Of a stretch of 24,514 nt of DNA, positions 8,558 through 16,513 are shown piece after piece. Position numbers and translations under genes: made by a program. The notes beneath the pieces were generated by a model. It did not search any database. It had not been told where the DNA came from and worked only from the letters and a program-made list of their open reading frames with translations. Each line of letters begins with the position of its first letter. Positions within the stretch are counted from its first letter, which is position 1. The DNA is from CAYVXE01 sp964455375. Lineage in GTDB: Bacteria; Zhuqueibacterota; Zhuqueibacteria; Oceanimicrobiales; Oceanimicrobiaceae. Location: contig CAYVXE010000063.1 of NCBI GenBank assembly GCA_964455375.1, positions 1-24,514 on the forward strand, in the 5' to 3' direction.

Positions 8558-9949
8558 TTGGAAGAAGAATTTAATTTGCAGATTCAAAATAAAAAGCAAA
8601 AAATTCAATATGTTTGTCAGTCTTGTGGATATGTATCTCTGAGATGGGTGGGTAAGTGCCCTGATTGTGAGACCTGGAATAGTTTCATTGAGGAGCTGGT
8701 TGTAAAATCTGCTTCGAACAACAAAAGGGCCATACAGAGTACAACCGTTCCGATTAATCTTTCAAAAATTTTATTTGATACTCAACAGAGGATTCAGGTA
8801 AGAGGCCAGGAATTTAACCGGGTTTTAGGCGGGGGCATTGTTTCCGGTTCGGTGATTTTAGTAGGGGGCGACCCCGGAATTGGTAAATCGACGCTGATGC
8901 TACAAGAAGGTGTGAGCATTGCTTCGAAGAACTTTCCTGTGCTTTATGTTACCGGTGAGGAATCCGGACAGCAAACAAAGTTACGGGCACAACGGCTAAA
9001 CATCAATTCGGACTATTTGTACATTCTGGCAGAAACCGACATAAACAGTATCTTAGTACATATTGAACAGCTATCTGCCAAAATGGTGATTGTGGATTCC
9101 ATTCAGACGGTTTTCCAACCTGCACTGGAAAGTTCCCCCGGTAGTTTAAGTCAGGTGAGAGAGTGTGCGCTTGAATTGACAAACCTTGCCAAAAAGTTAA
9201 ATATTCCGATTTTTCTCATTGGTCACGTCACGAAAGAAGGATATTTAGCCGGACCGAAAGTCATGGAGCACATGGTTGATGTTCTGCTGCATTTCGAAGG
9301 CGACCGGGATCAGGTATACAGAATATTGCGTACCGTAAAAAATAGATTTGGTTCCACCCGGGAAATTGGTGTGTTTGAAATGACTCAGTTGGGTTTGAAA
9401 GAAGTGAAGAATCCGTCAGCGCTTTTTTTAGCACAGCGAAAGGAAAACGTTTCCGGCTCCACAGTCATCTGTACATTGGAAGGGTCGAGGCCGATTTTGG
9501 TTGAAATTCAGGCATTGGTGAGTTCTACGAGCTACGGTCTTCCGCAAAGAACGACAACTGGGGTGGACAATAAGCGACTGGCATTACTGCTTGCCGTTTT
9601 AGAAAAAAGGTTGGGATTAAGACTGGGAACGTTTGACGTGTTTGTAAATGCAGCCGGTGGCGTACGGATTGATGATCCTGCTGCAGACCTCGGGGTTCTT
9701 GTGGCCATTACATCGAGTTTTCAGGATAAAGTGGTGAATCCACATGCTGTGATAATCGGTGAAATTGGTCTCGGCGGTGAAATCCGTGCCGTTCCGCAAA
9801 TTGAAAAAAGACTCGATGAAGCAGCAAAATTAGGGTTTAATAAGGCGATCATTCCCTATATAAATAAAAAAGGCCTGACGGCCAAGAGTTCTTTGAAAAT
9901 AGTCTGTGTGGAAAAAGCTGAACAGGCTCTGGAAGAGGTTTTAAATTGA
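8558..9949 (+). CDS. radA: DNA repair protein RadA (Sms)
   Basis: RecA-family branch-migration helicase of recombinational repair. Visible are the N-terminal zinc finger (C20, C23, C34, C37), Walker A GDPGIGKST (K110), the RadA-specific KNRFG motif, and a Lon-protease-like C-terminal domain (NAAGGVRIDDPAADLGVLVA). The length of 463 is typical. No ATG exists before the zinc finger, so a TTG start is required. TTG at 8558 gives the longest form; TTG at 8576 has GGAAGAAG 8 bases upstream and gives an N-terminus closer to usual RadA, so it may be the true start. The 3' end overlaps the tgt start codon (TTGA). Confidence 0.96.
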   Translation: MEEEFNLQIQNKKQKIQYVCQSCGYVSLRWVGKCPDCETWNSFIEELVVKSASNNKRAIQSTTVPINLSKILFDTQQRIQVRGQEFNRVLGGGIVSGSVILVGGDPGIGKSTLMLQEGVSIASKNFPVLYVTGEESGQQTKLRAQRLNINSDYLYILAETDINSILVHIEQLSAKMVIVDSIQTVFQPALESSPGSLSQVRECALELTNLAKKLNIPIFLIGHVTKEGYLAGPKVMEHMVDVLLHFEGDRDQVYRILRTVKNRFGSTREIGVFEMTQLGLKEVKNPSALFLAQRKENVSGSTVICTLEGSRPILVEIQALVSSTSYGLPQRTTTGVDNKRLALLLAVLEKRLGLRLGTFDVFVNAAGGVRIDDPAADLGVLVAITSSFQDKVVNPHAVIIGEIGLGGEIRAVPQIEKRLDEAAKLGFNKAIIPYINKKGLTAKSSLKIVCVEKAEQALEEVLN

Positions 9950-11070
9950 GCTTTAGGTTTCAGCTTTTGCAACAGGATTCTGACGGCAAGGCGAGACGGG
10001 GAGTGGTAGAGACCGCTCATGGAACCATTCAAACGCCGGTGTTTATGCCGGTGGGAACACAGGGAACGGTAAAAACACTGTCACCGCAAGAACTTGTAGA
10101 AGCCGGAAGCCAAATTATTTTGGGAAATACCTACCATCTGTATTTGCGCCCGGGCACAGAAATACTGGAGCAGGCAGGAGGCTTGCATAAATTTGCAAGC
10201 TGGCCAAAACCAATTTTGACGGACAGTGGCGGTTACCAGGTTTTCAGTTTAGCCAAATTGCGAAAAATAACCGAAGATGGGGCTGTTTTTCAATCCCACC
10301 TGGATGGCTCCTACCATGAACTAACGCCGGAACGTTCCATCGACATTCAGAAAAGTCTTGGTTCGGACATCATGATGGTTTTGGATGAGTGTCCGCCATA
10401 TCCGTGTACTGAAAAATATGCGGAAGAATCTGTACGGAGAACCACTGACTGGGCAAAAAAATCTTTTGTGCGGTTTCGGGAAACAGAGCCGAAATATGGT
10501 TTTGAACAGACAATTTTCGCTATTGTTCAGGGAAGCACCGTACCGGTTTTACGGAAGAGAAGCGCTGAGTCACTCATCGGATTAGATTTTCCCGGGTATG
10601 CAATTGGCGGGCTTTCAATTGGTGAGCCCAAGGAAATCCTGTTTGAAATGGCGGATATCTGCACTGACTTACTGCCTGAAAACAAGCCACGTTATCTTAT
10701 GGGAATGGGAAAACCCGATGATCTTGTGGAATTGATCGATCTGGGTGTGGATATGTTTGATTGTGTCATGCCAACACGAAATGGACGTAAGGGACAGGTG
10801 TTTACATGGCATGGTGCATTGAATGTAAAAAATGCTGCGTTCAAATCTGATTTTAGACCCATTGATGAAGACTGCCATTGTTATGCATGTCAAAACTTTT
10901 CACGTGCATACATCCGGCATCTGTTTCATGCAGAGGAAATTTTGGGAATGCGCTTAATGAGTTTACACAATATTTGTTTTTATCACGACGTTGTGGCGCT
11001 GGCAAGAAAACAGATCGAAAAGAATATGTTCAAGAGTTGGAAAAAAGAATTTTTATCAAAATATAAATAG
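9946..11070 (+). CDS. tgt: tRNA-guanine transglycosylase
   Basis: Exchanges the wobble guanine of tRNAs with GUN anticodons for the queuosine precursor preQ1. The nucleophile D272 lies in FDCVMPTRNGRKG and the second catalytic aspartate D93 in DSGGYQVFS. The zinc site is complete: C310, C312, C315 and H341, with the family's exact spacing. The 374-residue length is standard. The start is TTG in a TTGA overlap with the radA stop, with GGAAGAGG 7 bases ahead. Placement directly before yajC matches the widespread tgt-yajC synteny. Confidence 0.97.
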   Translation: MSFRFQLLQQDSDGKARRGVVETAHGTIQTPVFMPVGTQGTVKTLSPQELVEAGSQIILGNTYHLYLRPGTEILEQAGGLHKFASWPKPILTDSGGYQVFSLAKLRKITEDGAVFQSHLDGSYHELTPERSIDIQKSLGSDIMMVLDECPPYPCTEKYAEESVRRTTDWAKKSFVRFRETEPKYGFEQTIFAIVQGSTVPVLRKRSAESLIGLDFPGYAIGGLSIGEPKEILFEMADICTDLLPENKPRYLMGMGKPDDLVELIDLGVDMFDCVMPTRNGRKGQVFTWHGALNVKNAAFKSDFRPIDEDCHCYACQNFSRAYIRHLFHAEEILGMRLMSLHNICFYHDVVALARKQIEKNMFKSWKKEFLSKYK

Positions 11071-11103
11071 TACTAATCATCAATAATTTTTCTGGAGGGA
11101 ATT

Positions 11104-11418
11104 TTGAACCATTTATTATCAGTTGTGATGTTATTTCAATCGTCAAGTCAGGGTGGAGGAACGCTTGGTTTTCTGCTTCCCATGATTCTTATTTTTGTCG
11201 TCATGTATTTTCTGATATTCCGTCCCCAGGCGAAAAAGCAAAAGGAACATCAAAAAATGGTAGCATCCATTGCAAAGGGGGATAAAGTTGTTACTTCCGG
11301 TGGAATTTATGGAACAGTCGCCGGCGTTAAAGAAAAAGAGAAAATTATCATCGTAAAAATTGCAGATAATGTAAAAGTTGAGGTGAGCCAATCATCGATT
11401 TCCAGGAAAATTGAATAG
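11104..11418 (+). CDS. yajC: Preprotein translocase subunit YajC
   Basis: Small inner-membrane partner of SecDF in the Sec translocase. One membrane helix (about 15-40, LGFLLPMILIFVVMYFLIF) is followed by the signature RPQAKKQKEHQKM, then a soluble domain with GDKVVTSGGIYGTV. The 104-residue length is usual. The start is TTG with GGAGGG a few bases upstream; the next ATG (11128) would cut into the N-terminal segment and lacks a good site. secD/secF do not follow as they do in E. coli; def starts 6 bases later. Confidence 0.95.
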   Translation: MNHLLSVVMLFQSSSQGGGTLGFLLPMILIFVVMYFLIFRPQAKKQKEHQKMVASIAKGDKVVTSGGIYGTVAGVKEKEKIIIVKIADNVKVEVSQSSISRKIE

Positions 11419-11424
11419 TTTTAA

Positions 11425-11940
11425 ATGGCATTGCGTGAAATAATTTTATACGGACATCCAACGCTTCGACTGCAATCAAAACCTGTGTCTGCGATTGATG
11501 ATTCGGTCAGGAAACTGGTAGAAGATATGATCGAAACCATGATCGAAGCAGAGGGCATTGGCTTAGCTGCACCGCAAGTAAATGTTCCTATTTCCCTTTG
11601 CATCGTTCAAAATGGACTCATAGAAGAAGGTGCAGAACCAAAGGCATACATCAATCCTGTCATTTTGGAAGAGGAAGGCGAATCAACTGTGGAGGAAGGT
11701 TGTTTGAGTATCCCGGATATTCGTGAAGATGTGAGTCGGCCGGAGAAAATTAAAGTTAAATATCTGGATATTCATGGTGAGGAACAGGTGGAAGAGTGTG
11801 ATGATATGTTAGCCCGTGTATTACAGCACGAAATTGACCATTTAAACGGTGTTTTATTTGTGGATCGAATAAGCTCCATCAAACGAAAGCTGCTTTTAAA
11901 AAAGCTGAAAAAGATTGCAAACGGCTCGTACTTGGAATAG
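11425..11940 (+). CDS. def: Peptide deformylase
   Basis: Metalloenzyme that removes the formyl group from new proteins. All three motifs are present: GIGLAAPQV, EEGCLSIPD (metal ligand C93) and LQHEIDHLNG (ligands H135 and H139, catalytic E136). It is 171 residues long, normal for type 1. It sits directly before fmt, the enzyme that adds the formyl group to initiator tRNA, in the def-fmt-rsmB arrangement found across bacteria. Confidence 0.97.
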   Translation: MALREIILYGHPTLRLQSKPVSAIDDSVRKLVEDMIETMIEAEGIGLAAPQVNVPISLCIVQNGLIEEGAEPKAYINPVILEEEGESTVEEGCLSIPDIREDVSRPEKIKVKYLDIHGEEQVEECDDMLARVLQHEIDHLNGVLFVDRISSIKRKLLLKKLKKIANGSYLE

Positions 11941-11948
11941 CAGAGAAG

Positions 11949-12881
11949 ATGAAATTTATTTTTATGGGAACCCCGCAGTTCGCAGTTCAAAGCTTAAAAC
12001 GCCTGGTGCAAAGTTCCCATGAATTGCTGGCAGTTGTGACGGTTCCTGACAAACCGGCGGGCCGGGGACGCAAAATCAGATTTTCTCCGGTCAAAGACTG
12101 TGCTCTCGATTATGGTGTTCCAATTTTGCAACCTCAAAAGTTAAACGACACAAATTTTGTCAGACAGTTACGTTCTTGCAAAGCGGATGTATTCATTGTC
12201 GTTGCTTTCAGAATTTTACCAGAGGAAGTCTTTACAATCCCACCTAAAGGAACGGTGAATTTGCATTCATCTTTGCTGCCCCAATACCGTGGTGCCGCGC
12301 CGATTAATTGGGTGATCATTAATGGCGAGACGGAGACGGGCGTCAGTACGATTTTCATTCAGAAAGAAGTGGATGCCGGTGACGTCATTCTTCAGGAAAA
12401 AATCCCTGTCGGGAATGATGTCACTGCCGGCGAACTCCACGACCGTTTAGCAGCGTTGGGCGCCGAGGTTTTAGTGAAAACGATTGACCTCATAGAGACA
12501 GGAACCTGTAAAACCGTGCTTCAAAAAGGCGACGTGACCGCCGCTCCTAAAATTACCAGGGAGCTGTGTGAAATTGATTGGGCGAAACCGGCTGCCGACA
12601 TTCGAAATTTAATTCGGGGGCTGAACCCGGTTCCCGGTGCGTTTTCTTTTCTCAATGGGAAAATCGTAAAATTCTTTCAATCTAAGCCTGGTGACTTAGT
12701 ACAGAGCGCTGTTCCCGGGGAAATCATAAAAGCCGATGCAAAGAGCGGGCATTTGGTTGTTGCAACAGGACATGGAAATCTGCAAATTGAACAGTTGCAG
12801 CCGGAAGGGAAACGTAAGATGACTGCCAAAGAATTTCTGCTTGGTAATCAAATAACAACAGGGGATTTGTTTGGCAAATAA
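11949..12881 (+). CDS. fmt: Methionyl-tRNA formyltransferase
   Basis: Formylates Met-tRNA(fMet) with 10-formyl-tetrahydrofolate for translation start. The catalytic trio is N104 and H106 (NLHSSLLPQYRGAAP) and D142 (VDAGDVI). The N-terminus MKFIFMGTPQFAV is typical, and a C-terminal OB-like tRNA-binding domain follows. The length of 310 is standard. It starts 8 bases after def and overlaps the rsmB start by 11 bases, consistent with translational coupling. Confidence 0.97.
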   Translation: MKFIFMGTPQFAVQSLKRLVQSSHELLAVVTVPDKPAGRGRKIRFSPVKDCALDYGVPILQPQKLNDTNFVRQLRSCKADVFIVVAFRILPEEVFTIPPKGTVNLHSSLLPQYRGAAPINWVIINGETETGVSTIFIQKEVDAGDVILQEKIPVGNDVTAGELHDRLAALGAEVLVKTIDLIETGTCKTVLQKGDVTAAPKITRELCEIDWAKPAADIRNLIRGLNPVPGAFSFLNGKIVKFFQSKPGDLVQSAVPGEIIKADAKSGHLVVATGHGNLQIEQLQPEGKRKMTAKEFLLGNQITTGDLFGK

Positions 12882-14214
12882 TCAGCCTTCTGTTCGGTAT
12901 CTTGCCGTACAGATTTTGAAAAAAGTTCTTTCACAAAAAATATATGCAGATGCGGCGATTGATCAAGCATTTGCCGCGAATCATTTGTCTGATAAAGACA
13001 AGGCATTATTGGTAGAGCTTGTGAATGGCGTGATTCGCTGGCATGGGCAGTTGCAATGGATCATTAAGTCCTTGTATAAAGGAAACTATGAAACAGTACC
13101 GCCAATATTGCTGAATATTCTTGAGGTAAGTTTATACCAGCTTACGCATTTATCAAAAATTCCCGGATATGCAGCCGTTTCACAAGGCGTGGATATGGCA
13201 AAAGCAGAAGGGGGTAAACGCTGGGGCAATTTGGTCAACGCCATTCTTAGAAATTATCTTCGACATGGTAGCGAGCTTGAATTCCCGACAATTGAAAAGG
13301 AGAGGGTGTCGGCCATCGCAATTCGGCATTCACATCCGGAGTGGATAGTTGGCCGATGGCTAAGGCAGTTTGGTCTGGACAATACCATAAAATTTTGTGA
13401 GTATAATAATAAGCGACCGGAAATATCGGTACGCATCAATACACTTAAAACCGATCTTCAGAATACGGTCGAGGAACTTGAAGAAAATGGATTTAACCTA
13501 AAACCGTCTGCTTACTTCAGCGATTTTCTGAAAGTTGAGAAGGCTGCCAATTTAGTGCAAACGGATTTGTTCAGGCAGGGATTCATCACGATTCAGGATG
13601 AAAGTACCGCACTGGCGCCACTGTTGCTGCATCCTCAAAAAGGGGATGTCATTTTAGATATGTGTGCGGCCCCGGGAGGTAAGACAGGCTACCTGTCTAC
13701 ATTGATGGGGGATGAGGGGGTTGTTTTTGCTGTCGATGTCAATTTGCAGCGATTGAATGCAGTGAAACAAAACAAACAGCGCCTGAATCTTAAATCGATG
13801 CTACCGGTTTGTGCAGACGCCCGAAAAATTCAGATGCGACCAGTTGATAAGATTTTGCTCGATGTACCCTGCTCAGGTCTGGGTGTTTTGGCACGGCGGG
13901 CAGATTTGCGCTGGCGCAAAACATGCAACGATATCAGGTCTATTTTAAAAACGCAGCAGTCTCTTTTGCAGCGGGCTGCTCATTTGGTGAAAAATGGCGG
14001 CTCAATCGTTTATAGTACCTGTACCTTAGAACCTGAGGAAACAACCCGCCAAATAGAATGGTTTTTGGAAAAATATCCCGAATTCTATTTGAGTACTGAC
14101 TGTGAAACGATTCCGGGAACCTTTTTGTCAGAAGATAAATATTTTATTTCTTTTCCATTCCTGCACGGAATCGATGGTGCATTTGCGGTAAAATTGAAAA
14201 AACGAATTCATTAA
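12871..14214 (+). CDS. rsmB: 16S rRNA (cytosine-967) C5-methyltransferase RsmB
   Basis: SAM-dependent enzyme that methylates C967 of 16S rRNA (also called Sun or Fmu). An N-terminal NusB-like RNA-binding domain (about 1-135) precedes the Rossmann methyltransferase with the SAM loop DMCAAPGGKTG. The two family cysteines are C334 (DVPCSG) and C384 (YSTCTLEPEET), 50 residues apart as in E. coli. At 447 residues it is full length. Only TTG can start this gene near the expected N-terminus, since the first internal ATG is over 100 codons in; GGGG lies 6 bases ahead. It overlaps fmt by 11 bases. Confidence 0.95.
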   Translation: MANNQPSVRYLAVQILKKVLSQKIYADAAIDQAFAANHLSDKDKALLVELVNGVIRWHGQLQWIIKSLYKGNYETVPPILLNILEVSLYQLTHLSKIPGYAAVSQGVDMAKAEGGKRWGNLVNAILRNYLRHGSELEFPTIEKERVSAIAIRHSHPEWIVGRWLRQFGLDNTIKFCEYNNKRPEISVRINTLKTDLQNTVEELEENGFNLKPSAYFSDFLKVEKAANLVQTDLFRQGFITIQDESTALAPLLLHPQKGDVILDMCAAPGGKTGYLSTLMGDEGVVFAVDVNLQRLNAVKQNKQRLNLKSMLPVCADARKIQMRPVDKILLDVPCSGLGVLARRADLRWRKTCNDIRSILKTQQSLLQRAAHLVKNGGSIVYSTCTLEPEETTRQIEWFLEKYPEFYLSTDCETIPGTFLSEDKYFISFPFLHGIDGAFAVKLKKRIH

Positions 14215-14226
14215 TCTGGACTTTCA

Positions 14227-14994
14227 ATGGATAAAAAATATTTTAAGTGGCTAAACGCCGAATTTTTCATCTGGCTGGCGGTTTTGTTCGGAATTTTTGT
14301 TCTGGGATTGGTTGTTTTGGATACTCTCGTTATGCCCTGGTACACAAAACATGGCGAGTCGCTTGCCGTGCCAAATGTTGTTGGCAACAGATATGAAGTG
14401 GCAAAAGATCTGCTGGAATCCGATGATCTTGAAGTCATTAAAGCCGGTGAAAAATATGATTCGACCTTGCCATTTGGTTACGTTGTGGAGCAAAATCCCT
14501 TACCGAATCGATTGGTTAAGAAAGGCCGGCGCATTTACCTGACGATTAGTGTCGGAGAGCGGGATATTGAGATGCCGGAATTAGTGGGACTGTCTGAAAC
14601 CAATGCGCAAGAAACATTAAAAAGTGTAGGGTTGCGTCTCGGTGATGTTGAGTATGAATACATCTCAAGCGAATTACCGGGCGTCGTTATTGCACAATCT
14701 TTCGATGCGAAGACGTTGGTTAAAGCGAATACAGCCGTTAATATAACGGTCAGCCTTGGCAAACCCACTGCAAAGGTGGTTGTGCCCTCGGTTCTTGGCA
14801 AAACGCTGGACATTGCGAAAAGAGAAATCCAAAAGGCTGGTTTGACTCTGGGCGATGTATCATACAAAACAAATAATGAATTTCTGCCAAATACTGTCAT
14901 TGAACAGTCATTGGATTCAGGGATAACCGTTGCGCATGGAAAGAAAATCGATTTGCTTGTGACCACAGTTGTGGCACAGGGAGGCAACCCATGA
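14227..14994 (+). CDS. Membrane-anchored PASTA-domain protein without kinase
   Basis: A 255-residue protein with a short cytoplasmic N-terminus, one membrane helix (about 13-36, FFIWLAVLFGIFVLGLVVLD) and three PASTA repeats outside (about 46-112, 113-182 and 183-250), each starting with a VP..VG or MPELVG type motif. PASTA repeats bind peptidoglycan or muropeptides in Ser/Thr kinases and class A/B PBPs. Here there is neither kinase nor transpeptidase. It sits between rsmB and rpe, where Firmicutes encode prpC, the PASTA kinase prkC and rsgA, so it may be the sensor part alone or an independent cell-wall protein. It starts 12 bases after rsmB and overlaps rpe by 4 bases. Confidence 0.9.
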   Translation: MDKKYFKWLNAEFFIWLAVLFGIFVLGLVVLDTLVMPWYTKHGESLAVPNVVGNRYEVAKDLLESDDLEVIKAGEKYDSTLPFGYVVEQNPLPNRLVKKGRRIYLTISVGERDIEMPELVGLSETNAQETLKSVGLRLGDVEYEYISSELPGVVIAQSFDAKTLVKANTAVNITVSLGKPTAKVVVPSVLGKTLDIAKREIQKAGLTLGDVSYKTNNEFLPNTVIEQSLDSGITVAHGKKIDLLVTTVVAQGGNP

Positions 14995-15650
14995 TTATCG
15001 CACCGTCAATTCTTGCAGCGGATTTTGCCAAATTGGAGGAACAAATTAAATTGGCTGAGAAAGCCGGGGCAGACTGGTTTCATCTGGATGTTATGGATGG
15101 TCATTTTGTACCGAATATTTCGTTCGGTCCGATGATTGTCAAAACCATGCGTCATATTACCGCTTTACCTTTAGATGTACATCTTATGATTGAAACGCCG
15201 GATTTGTACATAAAGCAATTCGTAGAGGCCGGTGCAGATAGCATATTGGTGCATGTGGAAGCCGTCACACATTTAAACCGGACATTAAATTTAATTCAGG
15301 AACTCGGTGCAGCCCCTGGGGTAGCCATAAATCCTGCGACACCATGTAGTTATCTGGAGCCGGTATTGGAGGATATTCAATTGGTTTGTGTTATGTCAGT
15401 AAATCCCGGCTTTGGTGGACAATCGTTTATTGCGTCCTCTGTAAGAAAAATCGAGAAGATTCGTCAGTTGCTGGATTCTGCTGCGCACGAGATTAAATTG
15501 GAAGTGGACGGAGGGATTTCCGCTGCGAACGCTGGTCAGGTACTCCATGCTGGTGTCGATATTTTGGTTGCCGGATCCGCAGTCTTCGGTGGACAAGATA
15601 TTGCAAAAAATATAAAAGCTATTCGGCTCGCAGGTTCTTCGCTTGTATGA
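14991..15650 (+). CDS. rpe: Ribulose-phosphate 3-epimerase
   Basis: TIM-barrel enzyme interconverting ribulose-5-phosphate and xylulose-5-phosphate in the pentose phosphate pathway. Metal and catalytic residues are recognisable in WFHLDVMDGHFVPN (H31, D33, D36), HLMIETP, VMSVNPGFGGQSF and EVDGGI. The 219-residue length is standard. ATGA overlaps the stop of the PASTA gene, with a GGGAGG site ahead of the ATG. It is the last gene of the operon; no clear terminator hairpin was found before the cold-shock promoter. Confidence 0.97.
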   Translation: MIIAPSILAADFAKLEEQIKLAEKAGADWFHLDVMDGHFVPNISFGPMIVKTMRHITALPLDVHLMIETPDLYIKQFVEAGADSILVHVEAVTHLNRTLNLIQELGAAPGVAINPATPCSYLEPVLEDIQLVCVMSVNPGFGGQSFIASSVRKIEKIRQLLDSAAHEIKLEVDGGISAANAGQVLHAGVDILVAGSAVFGGQDIAKNIKAIRLAGSSLV

Positions 15651-15695
15651 AAATTAATATAAGACTTGTGTTCTTCTGCTTTAAGAGAAAATTTC

Positions 15696-15724
15696 TTGAC
15701 AAAAACTTTAAGAATAATTATATT
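15696..15724 (+). promoter_or_regulatory. Consensus sigma70-type promoter of the cold-shock gene
   Basis: A perfect TTGACA (15696-15701) and TATATT (15719-15724) with 17 bases between. Transcription would begin near 15731, leaving about 48 bases of leader ending in a very strong ribosome-binding site (AGGAGGAGGA, 15761-15770). This suggests very high expression. Confidence 0.75.
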
Positions 15725-15778
15725 TTTTTGACATCTTTAGTTTGGTAAAAGGTATTAATTAGGAGGAGGAGTAGAACA

Positions 15779-15979
15779 ATGGCTAAGGGGCTTGTTAAAT
15801 GGTTTAATGATCATAAGGGATATGGATTTATAGAACAAGAAAATGGGGAAGATGTATTCGTCCACTTTTCAGTTATTGAAATGGATGGTTATAAAACCTT
15901 GCCAGAGGGAGCAGAGGTTGAGTTTGAATTTGTAAACGGTGAAAAGGGCCTTCAAGCGACACGGGTTGTTAAAGCCTAA
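15779..15979 (+). CDS. Cold-shock domain protein (CspA family)
   Basis: A 66-residue single cold-shock domain that binds single-stranded RNA/DNA as a chaperone. RNP1 (KGYGFI) and RNP2 (VFVHF) are intact, and the N-terminus MAKGLVKWFN is typical. It stands alone between its own consensus promoter and a terminator. Which paralogue it is (cspA, cspB, cspC) cannot be told. Confidence 0.95.
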   Translation: MAKGLVKWFNDHKGYGFIEQENGEDVFVHFSVIEMDGYKTLPEGAEVEFEFVNGEKGLQATRVVKA

Positions 15980-16015
15980 GAAGTGATTTAATAGTCTGTT
16001 TCTCGATTTTTTTTG

Positions 16016-16040
16016 AACCCCGATTCAGTCGGGGTTTCTT
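16016..16040 (+). terminator. Terminator after the cold-shock gene
   Basis: AACCCCGA (16016-16023) pairs with TCGGGGTT (16029-16036) around a 5-base loop, followed by TCTT. An 8-base T-run also precedes the stem, so the hairpin sits in a T-rich setting. It lies 36 bases after the csp stop. Confidence 0.75.
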
Positions 16041-16070
16041 AATTCGGTAAAGACAAGGGAGTATTGAACG

Positions 16071-16505
16071 TTGGAATTTACAAAAAAAGATATCAAAAAA
16101 ATTGCCACTGCTTTGGAGGTTGTTCCCAAAGATTGGGGAAATAATTATCGGTTTATTGTTGAAAATAAAGATGATGGAAGAAAGATATCTTTGGAGATTT
16201 ATTCTCATATTCCCATTGGCAAGAAAATAGGCACCCTTATTAGTGTCTATACAAGCAGCGCACATTTACAACTACATTTCTGTACAGGTTATGTGGTGAG
16301 CGAAGTGTTGGGTGAGGTAACGTTCATAGGTGAAAATCAAGGTCGTTTATCCGGATTAATTATTGAAAAAGAAGCCGGCTGCTCGTTGTATGCCAATGTG
16401 GATGCCAGCCTTCTTTCAGGTGATTTTACCAAACTTGGCCCGGAAGTGATGCTTTCCGGTATTGCATTATCATTGAGTGAGGGTATTCTGCCCGGCACCG
16501 AGTAG
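16071..16505 (+). CDS. Conserved-looking hypothetical protein
   Basis: A 144-residue soluble protein that I do not recognise. No signal peptide or membrane helix. It looks alpha/beta: an N-terminal helix (KKDIKKIATALEV), strands (RFIVENKDD..KISLEIYSHI, GTLISVYTSSAHLQLHFC), and a C-terminal part ending with GPEVMLSGIALSLSEG. It must begin with a non-ATG codon because the first in-frame ATG is near residue 128; TTG at 16071 has GGGAG about 9 bases ahead. It is 2 to 8 bases from the recombinase gene and probably shares its transcript. Only about 30 bases separate it from the csp terminator, so it depends on read-through or on a promoter inside the csp 3' end. Confidence 0.75.
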   Translation: MEFTKKDIKKIATALEVVPKDWGNNYRFIVENKDDGRKISLEIYSHIPIGKKIGTLISVYTSSAHLQLHFCTGYVVSEVLGEVTFIGENQGRLSGLIIEKEAGCSLYANVDASLLSGDFTKLGPEVMLSGIALSLSEGILPGTE

Positions 16506-16513
16506 GCTTGTCG

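Noticed and set aside
14535..14987. Open frame of 150 codons on the - strand inside the PASTA gene
   Set aside because: It is antisense to clear PASTA repeats, and the peptide has no family features.
15728..15758. Second TTGACA with TATTAA downstream in the csp leader
   Set aside because: The spacer is 19 bases and the start point would fall on or just after the ribosome-binding site; the promoter at 15696 is far better.
15966..15994. TTGTTA-N17-TAATAG at the csp 3' end as promoter for the hypothetical-xer-birA group
   Set aside because: It lies ahead of the csp terminator and its -10 match is weak, so it was not listed as a feature.
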